Origin: Achatina immaculata
Taxonomy: Eukaryota; Mollusca; Gastropoda; Stylommatophora; Achatinidae
Reading direction: 5' to 3'
Assembly (NCBI GenBank): GCA_009760885.1
Contig: CM019702.1
Coordinates: 48,035,925-48,099,924, forward strand
Length of the DNA stretch: 64,000 nt
The notes beneath the pieces were generated by a model. It did not search any database and had not been told where the DNA came from. It worked only from the letters and a program-made list of their open reading frames with translations. Positions within the stretch are counted from its first letter, which is position 1; each line of letters opens with the position of its first letter. Shown piece by piece: positions 57,754 to 64,000 of this stretch. Position numbers and translations under genes: made by a program.

Positions 57754-57979
57754 CATGGCGAGGGCGTAGGTGTCGATGGGGCAATGGTTTTTCCGGACGC
57801 GTTGACCGTATCAGTCGCCGCCTCCGACTCGCCATTCGCTCTCATGCTGATCTTCATCTTCACTTGCATGGCGAGGGCGTAGGTGTCGATGGGGCAATGG
57901 TTTTTCCGGACGCGTTGACCGTATCAGTCGCCGCCTCCGACTCGCCATTCGCTCTCATGCTGATCTTCATCTTCACTTG
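57754..57979. repeat. Perfect 113-bp tandem duplication inside the receptor 3' coding region
   Basis: Bases 57754-57866 are repeated exactly as 57867-57979, with one shared base at each edge. The unit encodes the receptor segment from about K340 to S373. Because 113 is not a multiple of three, the second copy is read out of frame and stops at once at 57862-57860. With a single copy the receptor would be 377 residues, ending SPCQV, and would stay in frame with the open tail. The unit has no AGGT, so simple GT-AG splicing between equivalent positions cannot remove one copy. Identity is complete, so this is a very recent event, an allele difference or an assembly error. Confidence 0.97.
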
Positions 57980-58990
57980 CTGCTCATTTCTCATGCAAGT
58001 CTCTTCTAGACCCAAAGTTCTGAAGCAGTAGCGGCGAATCTTTCTATCCATAATTCCGTAAATGATGGGATTACAACTGTTCGCGACGGCGTAGACAACT
58101 GATATCCCTACATAGAAGTCTGCGCTTAGCTCCAGCTTACGGTCGATGAAACGCACGATCCCGTAGGGCAAATAGCCCAGGATAATTAGCAGAAACACCA
58201 TACCGAACATTTTCGTGACTTGAATTTCTCGCCGGAGCCATTCCCGTTTACGAGTGGCTCTGATAGCGCTGGATGAACGGAAAACTTTTATGAAGATGGC
58301 GATGTAGCAAACAATGAGGATAATTGAGGGCAACATCTGTAGAGTGACGCTAACCAGCATGGTGTACAACGCAAACTCCTTTCTCGCTAAACATCGGATC
58401 AGCTTAGGCTGAAACTGTGACATAGTTCCAAGGTGCGGGTTAATCATGAACAAAAGAGGGACAATCCTCGCGAAAGACAGAACAAAAATTGTGTAGGCTT
58501 TCTTTGAGATTTTCTTATAAAAGTTGTTGAAACAAACGACAATAAGGCGGTGTACGGATATGAGGCCCGTGTGCCACAGAGACGAGCCCATAAGCAGCAC
58601 AGCAAAATGCATGATCATCTCGCATATGGTCAAGCCCATCCTCCACTCCATCATGAAATACGACACGAGAACTATCATGTTGTTGATGCTCAGGTTTAGA
58701 ATATCGTTTATGCAGAGGCTGACGATGAAAACGTTGGTAGTACTTTTCAGGTCTTTGTTAGTCATGATGACAAAAGAGGTCAGAATATTCCCGAAAAGAC
58801 CCCACAGCAGGGCTATCAACATCACAATAGCTCCTATATGCAGGGCCGTTGCCGAGGGCAGCTCGTGTGAGCTTAAGTTTGTGGAGCTTTGGATGACGTT
58901 GCTATTGAACGCCGACTCTGAAAAGTTGATACTATAGTTGGTAGGGGCGAATCCAGTCATCTGAACACGATCAAAAGTCGACGATGCCAT
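57860..58990 (-). CDS. Class A (rhodopsin-like) seven-transmembrane G-protein-coupled receptor, orphan
   Basis: A 376-residue receptor is read from an uninterrupted frame. Seven hydrophobic segments lie near residues 51-76, 86-110, 121-152, 165-184, 207-237, 258-282 and 291-315. Class A landmarks seen are G67-N68 in TM1, D96 in TM2, C123 at the top of TM3 and C200 in loop 2 (likely disulfide), P221 and Y229 in TM5, L274-P275 in TM6 and N307-P-I-I-Y311 in TM7, then a basic, cysteine-containing helix 8. N18, N22 and N38 are N-glycosylation sequons in the extracellular N-terminus. The TM3 end reads HRL instead of DRY, and TM4 lacks the usual Trp. The start has A at -3 and G at +4, and an in-frame TAA lies 9 nt upstream, so the start is well fixed for an unspliced message. 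The family recalls the melatonin/GPR84/Moody-Tre1-like receptors, but the ligand is unknown. The 3' part is altered by a 113-bp duplication, which makes the frame end in SPCK. Confidence 0.92.
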   Translation of the reverse strand: MASSTFDRVQMTGFAPTNYSINFSESAFNSNVIQSSTNLSSHELPSATALHIGAIVMLIALLWGLFGNILTSFVIMTNKDLKSTTNVFIVSLCINDILNLSINNMIVLVSYFMMEWRMGLTICEMIMHFAVLLMGSSLWHTGLISVHRLIVVCFNNFYKKISKKAYTIFVLSFARIVPLLFMINPHLGTMSQFQPKLIRCLARKEFALYTMLVSVTLQMLPSIILIVCYIAIFIKVFRSSSAIRATRKREWLRREIQVTKMFGMVFLLIILGYLPYGIVRFIDRKLELSADFYVGISVVYAVANSCNPIIYGIMDRKIRRYCFRTLGLEETCMRNEQQVKMKISMRANGESEAATDTVNASGKTIAPSTPTPSPCK

Positions 58991-59110
58991 ATTTTGTTAA
59001 AAATACCACGACCCAAGGGATTGTAAGCGGCTATACTTCTCTTGTTCCAGCACTCTTATCCTGTCTGACAGATGCTCCGATCAAAGGGACGCCAAACTAG
59101 CTCAAAGAAG

Positions 59111-59120
59111 TAATATATAG
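59111..59120 (-). promoter_or_regulatory. TATA-like box upstream of the receptor
   Basis: The minus strand reads CTATATATTA about 121-130 bases before the receptor ATG. If used, transcription would start near 59085, giving a short 5' leader of about 90 bases. The position is reasonable for a TATA promoter, but this AT-rich DNA has many such words. Confidence 0.35.
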
Positions 59121-59802
59121 CGCTGTTTCTACACTTTTCCTATATGACCATAACCACGAGGCTCTGCGTAACAGCATAAAACACATGGGACAAATTCGCA
59201 GGCATCGAATGGACGTGAATACGATCTTCTTTTGTTGTCGCCACAAGCCAGCTAAATCCTTTACTGCTTTTTTAAATCTCGTAGATCAAATTCTTTCTTC
59301 TCCCATCCCATTTTCTTGATCTGTTCCCCCTCCTTTCCCGCTGTTTAAATCACACCACGTGAATGTCTTGTTAGACACATGTGCTCAGGCCATCTCGACA
59401 AGAACAAGAGTCCAGCTCTGTTCCTAGTGAAATCAGATTGAGTGGTCTCGAATTCGCCCAAATTTGGGTCCCTTGTGTTTTTTTTGGTCAAGTCTTGTCA
59501 CTCTGGAGTGGACACGATCAGGACCCGTGTTGGCTCGGAAAACGCATTAAGTAGGTCAAGCTGCTAGGATGAGATCTGGAGGAGCCGTATCCGCGAAACG
59601 GCTCTCAGACAAGGAGACATTTTCCAAGACATTCTTCTGTACTGTAAGAGAAAGAGGAAATACAGTGTTAAACTACTCGAAACAAAGATTCAGTCATTTT
59701 GTTTTAAGACTTGATGATTTCATATCTCATCTAAAGCTCGATATTTTGTTTCTCTTCTAAAACTCGATTTTTTATATCTCTTCTAAAACTCGATTTTTTA
59801 CT
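59121..59802. other. Upstream region of the receptor, no other gene recognised
   Basis: The sequence holds short TCTTCTAAAACTCGATTTTT duplications at 59752-59800. No second coding region was seen. Confidence 0.5.
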
Positions 59803-60150
59803 CATTCATTCATTTGCATGTCCCATGCAGAACTTTGCCTCCCAAACAGCACTCCTATAGGCCTCTCGGTTGTGAGCAAGAAGGCCTGCTGTTGATGCAT
59901 CCATTTGCAGACCATCAACAATGTCTTGCAGCCATCTTCGCCTTGGTCTTCCTCTTTTTCTTTTTCCCATTATGTACCCTTCCAAGACGGTCTTCTCTAG
60001 ATTATCATGCCGTTTAATGTGTCCAAAATATTTAAGTTTTCTCTCTTTAATCCTCTTTACTAGCCAGCCGTCTTCAATATTAAGCTCTTGTAGTATAGAT
60101 ATATTTGTTCTTTTTTGTGTCCACAATATTTGCTTCTGTAGCATTTACAT
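59803..60150 (-). mobile_element. LINE family D C-terminal fragment, reversed
   Basis: The minus strand encodes TNISILQELNIEDGWLVKRI, KERKLKYFGHIKRHDNLEKT, then MGKRKRGRPRRRWLQDIVDG and AVWEAKFCMGHANE, ending with a (GAATGA)n tail. This copy keeps an ending that is deleted and frame-shifted in the copy at 29.6 kb. Confidence 0.9.
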
Positions 60151-60170
60151 TCGATTTTTATATCTCTTCT

Positions 60171-60174
<4 letters not shown>

Positions 60175-60234
<60 letters not shown>
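60175..60234 (+). repeat. (TA)n microsatellite
   Basis: About 29 uninterrupted dinucleotides. Confidence 0.97.
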
Positions 60235-60240
<6 letters not shown>

Positions 60241-60464
60241 TCCGTCTCAGCAACATGATTAAGAAAGTCACTTAGGTTAAGTAAAACTGGAAATTTAATT
60301 TTAAATATCTCTCCATTTGTTACCTCTTTTTATTTTTGTTATCCATGTTATAACACAGCTCCCCCCCACCCCAAATTTTTTTTTCTTGGTGCCTCGATGT
60401 TTAGGCCTGTTCCTGGGGCTGTTCGGGGCGATGATTCAGAAAATTGCACTGGACAGACCACATC

Positions 60465-61168
60465 AGCTCTAATTTCTTAAATATGGTTGGCATCAGCTCT
60501 AATTTCTTAAATATGGCTGGCATCTGCTCTAATTTCTTATATATGGTTGGCATCAGCTCTAGTTTCTTAGATATGGTTGGCATCAGCTCTAATTTCTTAG
60601 ATATGGTTGGCATCAGCTCTAGTTTCTTAGATATGGTTGGCATCAGCTCTAATTTCTTATATATGGTTGGCATCAGCTCTAATTTCTTAGATAAGGTTGG
60701 CATCAGCTCTAATTTCTTAGATATTGTTGGCATCAGCTCTAATTTCTTAGATATGGTTGGCATCAGCTCTAATTTCTTAGATATGGTTGGCATCTGCTCT
60801 AATTTCTTAGATATGGTTGGCATCAGCTCTAGTTTCTTAGATATGGTTGGCATCTGCTCTAATTTCTTAGATAAGGTTGGCATCAGCTCTAGTTTCTTAG
60901 ATATGGTTGGCATCAGCTCTAATTTCTTAGATATGGTTGGCATCAGCTCTAATTTCTTAGATATGGTTGGCATCAGCTCTAATTTCTTAGATATTGTTGG
61001 CATCAGCTCTAATTTCTTAGATATGGCTGGCATCAGCTCTAGTTTCCTAGATATGGCTGGCATCAGCTCTTCCTAGATATGGCTGGCATCAGCTCTAGTT
61101 TCTTAGATATGGTTGGCATCAGCTCCAAGTTCTTAGATATGGTTGGTATCAGCTCTAGTTTCTTAGAT
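60465..61168 (+). repeat. 30-bp minisatellite (about 24 copies)
   Basis: The unit is CATCAGCTCTAATTTCTTAG ATATGGTTGG. Variant positions (AGTTTC/AATTTC, CATCTG, ATAAGG) are scattered. Ten-residue periodic frames of over 200 codons on both strands come from the period. Confidence 0.96.
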
Positions 61169-61633
61169 ATGGTTGAATTTATAAACATTTTTTCCGCTCT
61201 TTAACAAATCCCTTATGCAGAAATAGGATGTCGTAACAAGCTGTCTTATTTAAATAGGAGTGTATTTAATTTATTCACATTTTGTGTGTGTATGTTGACC
61301 TTTGTTTTACAACTATTCCGTCTACTCACTTTCCTATAGTGCACAATGGCGTAAAAATGTATAGCTCAAATGACACAATCGCTTTTGTTCTGTGCAAAAC
61401 ATTAATATGGTATAGCATGGTTTTCGTAGACTACATAAATTTGTATTTCAAAGGTTTCTCAACCTGATCTGTTTAAAACAACTGCGCTGTATAGTTATGA
61501 CTGTATAGGAACTGTGTGTGTATTCCCACTCATATCATTTCATTTTTACAAATGGAACACCGTAGAGGTTATGGCTACTTCAAGACAGAGCTGCTTGAAT
61601 CATTCCGACGTATCTTGCTACATTTGTAGGGAG

Positions 61634-62203
61634 TACACACTGAAAGCAAGTAGGAAAGCTATTCTGAGTTTGTAAAAATGAGCATATGTCGGTTATTTTG
61701 GTGTCAAGCTTGGAGATCAAGATAAGCCATAGGCTCCTCATAGTGTATGCAAAACGCGTACGGAGCATTAGCGCCAGTGGACAAATGGAAAGAGAAGCTA
61801 CCTGAAATTTGGAGTACCAATGGTGTGGAGGGAACCGAAAAAAAACTTCGATGACTATTATTTTTGCATTGTTAATATCACAGGCATCAATCGACACAAT
61901 CGTGACAAGTGTAGTACCCTGATCTACCTTCAGCCAGGAGACCTGTTCCGTACCCTGATCTTGTACCCGTTCCACCTTTCCATGAACTACCACAGCTCTC
62001 AGAGGATGAGTCTTGCAAGTCTGATATCGCACAAGGTAAAGAAAGTGTTGGCAGTGACAGTTAATTCCAATCAACTTCACATAGTGATCGTTTTGATCAG
62101 AATGAATTGAGTGATCTGATCGGACACGCAAATCTTTCCAAGGAGTCTTCTGAAATGCTTGCCTCCAGACTAAAGTAAAAGAATGTACTTCAGCCTGGAA
62201 CGA
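61634..62203 (+). repeat. Direct duplication, copy 1 (about 570 bp)
   Basis: This segment recurs at 63431-64000 with an offset of 1797 bases and near-complete identity. It covers the 5' part of the decayed transposon-associated gene. Both copies carry the same premature stops (62062 and 62176 here), so duplication followed decay. Confidence 0.95.
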
Positions 62204-63315
62204 AAATTACATTTTATCGAAGGAGAGAAAATAATCTGCTGCCATTCTTTACCGAAGATAACAACTTAGTATTAGTAATGACATCGGAAACCTTGTGAAG
62301 AAAACTGGTCTTTCAGAATATAACCCAAATGAGTGCCGTCTTTTCATCGACAGTTCAAAATGTAGTTTCAAATGTGTTATTTTAAATAATGGCAACAAAT
62401 ATGGTTCTATTCTAATAGGTCATTCCACCAAGACGAAGGAAGAGTTCAAGGCCATCTCTTTAGTCTTGGAAAAGATAAATTACCAAGAATATCAATGGGT
62501 GATTTGTGTAGACTTGAAGATGGTTAATTTTCTTCTTGGTCAACAAAGTGGCTACACAAAGTATCTTTGCTTTTTAAAGACTTTGAAATAGCAGAGCCAA
62601 ACATGATCATTGGGCAAGAAAAGATTGGCCTCCGAGGGAATATATGGTGGTTGGAGGACAAAATGTAATCAATGAACCTTTGGTGGCACGAGATAGAATC
62701 ATACCACCAAATATAAAGCTAGGTCTGATGAAACAATCTGTAAAGGGTTTGAATAAAGACGGTTCGTGTATTGAATACATAGTGCATACGTTACCCGGAC
62801 TTACCATGGAAAAACTGAAGGCAGGAATTATCGATGGTCCACAGATCATACAACCTATAAATGACCCACATTTCATGGCATCAATGAATGAAATCGAATT
62901 ATGTGCCTGGTCTTCATTTGTTCGTGTTGTGAAAAGCTTTTTTTGGGGGGTGGGGGGAGGGGGAAACAAGAAGGCAGACAACTACATAGAATTAGTAGAG
63001 GATATACTCTTTCATTTCAACAGGCTTGGTTATATAACATGAGTGTCAAAATCCACTATCTGCACAGTCACTTAGATCGCTTTCAAGAGAACCTTGGTGA
63101 CTTAAGAGAAGAGCAAGGTGAAAGATTTCGCCAATACATAAAAACAATAGAAGCCAGATGCCAAGGAAGATGGGATGCACACATGATGGCAGACTATTCT
63201 TGGAATCTTATGCGGGATTGTCCTGGCAGATCCCACTCTCTGAAGTCTTACAAAAGGAGCATCTTGTGTGTCGAAAGAGTGGAGAGTCTGTGTCATAAAC
63301 TTGTGCTTTCGGTAT
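61890..63315 (+). pseudogene. Decayed copy of a widespread uncharacterised transposon-associated gene
   Basis: Pieces of one protein can be followed in order across changing frames: a proline-rich start near 61918, an ELSDLIGHANLSKESSEML stretch near 62105, then LFIDSSK near 62337. Next come LLGQQSGYTKY near 62535, KLGLMKQSVKGLNKDG near 62716, GPQIIQPINDPHFM near 62838 and MSVKIHYLHSHLDRFQENLG from 63039. This order and these motifs match a hypothetical protein found in multicopy form in many invertebrate genomes. From memory it has no established function and behaves like a transposable-element product. There are in-frame stops at 62062 and 62176, and frame changes near 62270, 62600 and 62950, the last with a G-rich insertion at 62943-62962. 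It cannot make the full protein. Confidence 0.72.
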
Positions 63316-63430
63316 GAAATAAGTAGATTTTCATGCAGTACAGTTTTCTTTTAATTTTAATATATTTCCTTTATGCTTACAAGATTTTACTTTAAACATT
63401 ACATTAAAATATCCTGATTTGCTGTGGGCG

Positions 63431-64000
63431 AGCACACTGAAAGCAAGTAGGAAAGCTATTCTGAGTTTGTAAAAATGAGCATATGTCGGTTATTTTGGTG
63501 TCAAGCTTGGAGATCAAGATAAGCCATAGGCTCCTCATAGTGTATGCAAAACGCGTACGGAGCATTAGCGCCAGTGGACAAATGGAAAGAGAAGCTACCT
63601 GAAATTTGGAGTACCAATGGTGTGGAGGGAACCGAAAAAAAACTTCGATGACTATTATTTTTGCATTGTTAATATCACAGGCATCAATCGACACAATCGT
63701 GACAAGTGTAGTACCCTGATCTACCTTCAGCCAGGAGACCTGTTCCGTACCCTGATCTTGTACCCGTTCCACCTTTCCATGAACTACCACAGCTCTCAGA
63801 GGATGAGTCTTGCAAGTCTGATATCGCACAAGGTAAAGAAAGTGTTGGCAGTGACAGTTAATTCCAATCAACTTCACATAGTGATCGTTTTGATCAGAAT
63901 GAATTGAGTGATCTGATCGGACACGCAAATCTTTCCAAGGAGTCTTCTGAAATGCTTGCCTCCAGACTAAAGTAAAAGAATGTACTTCAGCCTGGAACGA
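63431..64000 (+). repeat. Direct duplication, copy 2, running off the window end
   Basis: This is a second copy of 61634-62203. Homology begins near the words GAGCACACTGAAAG and continues to the last base, so the full repeat unit is longer than seen. It includes the same stop codons (63859 and 63973) as copy 1. It could be a tandem duplication of the whole relic or a second decayed element. Confidence 0.95.

Noticed and set aside
58524..58937. 137-codon plus frame over the receptor
   Set aside because: Shadow of the receptor on the opposite strand.
60401..61063. 220-codon minus frame with repeated ISKKLELMPT
   Set aside because: Same cause: a 30-bp minisatellite with period divisible by three.
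61580..62131. 183-codon minus frame duplicated at 63404-63928
   Set aside because: Antisense shadow of the decayed transposon-associated gene; it is duplicated because the DNA is duplicated.

Overview
The window looks like nuclear DNA from an animal, most likely a lophotrochozoan invertebrate (mollusc-like, possibly gastropod; this taxonomic guess rests on the repeat style and is weak). It has no operons, no ribosome-binding-site spacing and no dense coding. Instead it holds decayed non-LTR retrotransposons, a tRNA-derived SINE with perfect target-site duplications, Tc1/mariner and MITE remnants, a Helitron-like end, many minisatellites, and one convincing host gene.

The host gene is a class A (rhodopsin-like) seven-transmembrane receptor on the minus strand, 58990 to 57860, apparently intronless. 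It has a good start context, an upstream in-frame stop and a TATA-like box about 120 bases upstream. Its C-terminal coding part carries a perfect 113-bp tandem duplication (57754-57979) that shifts the frame. With one copy removed, the receptor frame runs to a TGA followed by CTA, the known stop-codon-readthrough context. It then stays open for 253 more codons (57743-56982), with an acidic, serine-rich sequence that ends in the class I PDZ-ligand form T-E-L. This readthrough or long-tail receptor hypothesis is the most interesting item here.

Layout. 1-2.9 kb: unique sequence, a 38-bp minisatellite, a tRNA-like SINE head and microsatellites. 3.07-5.9 kb: a decayed LINE carrying a nested second LINE with a 9-bp target duplication and an inverted 3' end. 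5.9-9.8 kb: two arrays of the same 33-bp minisatellite, a 22-bp array and another LINE 3' end. 10-13.2 kb: a 265-bp tandem repeat and a dispersed repeat present as two inverted copies. 13.2-24.7 kb: LINE 3' ends, an RNase H LINE fragment and simple arrays. 24.7-27.2 kb: a Helitron-like terminus and two LINE C-termini, one with an intact YADD. 27.2-35.4 kb: further LINE fragments, including an R2-type restriction-like-endonuclease fragment and an RNase H fragment, plus 42-bp and 40-bp arrays. 35.8-37 kb: a Tc1 transposase relic. 37.8-39.85 kb: a large fold-back structure with tetranucleotide arms, itself hit by a LINE. 40-44.4 kb: LINE ends and the SINE. 45.6-51.4 kb: minisatellites, a palindromic MITE and a mariner fragment. 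52.6-53.3 kb: the longest LINE C-terminal ORF. 55 kb: another transposase fragment. 56.2-59.1 kb: a 42-bp array and the receptor. 60.4-61.2 kb: a 30-bp array. 61.6-64 kb: a decayed copy of a widespread uncharacterised transposon-associated gene, with a 570-bp direct duplication that runs off the window end.

Most long open frames are artefacts of minisatellites whose period is a multiple of three (30, 33, 42, 45 bp), which leaves both strands open. Homology statements come from recognising motifs by eye; no database search was run.
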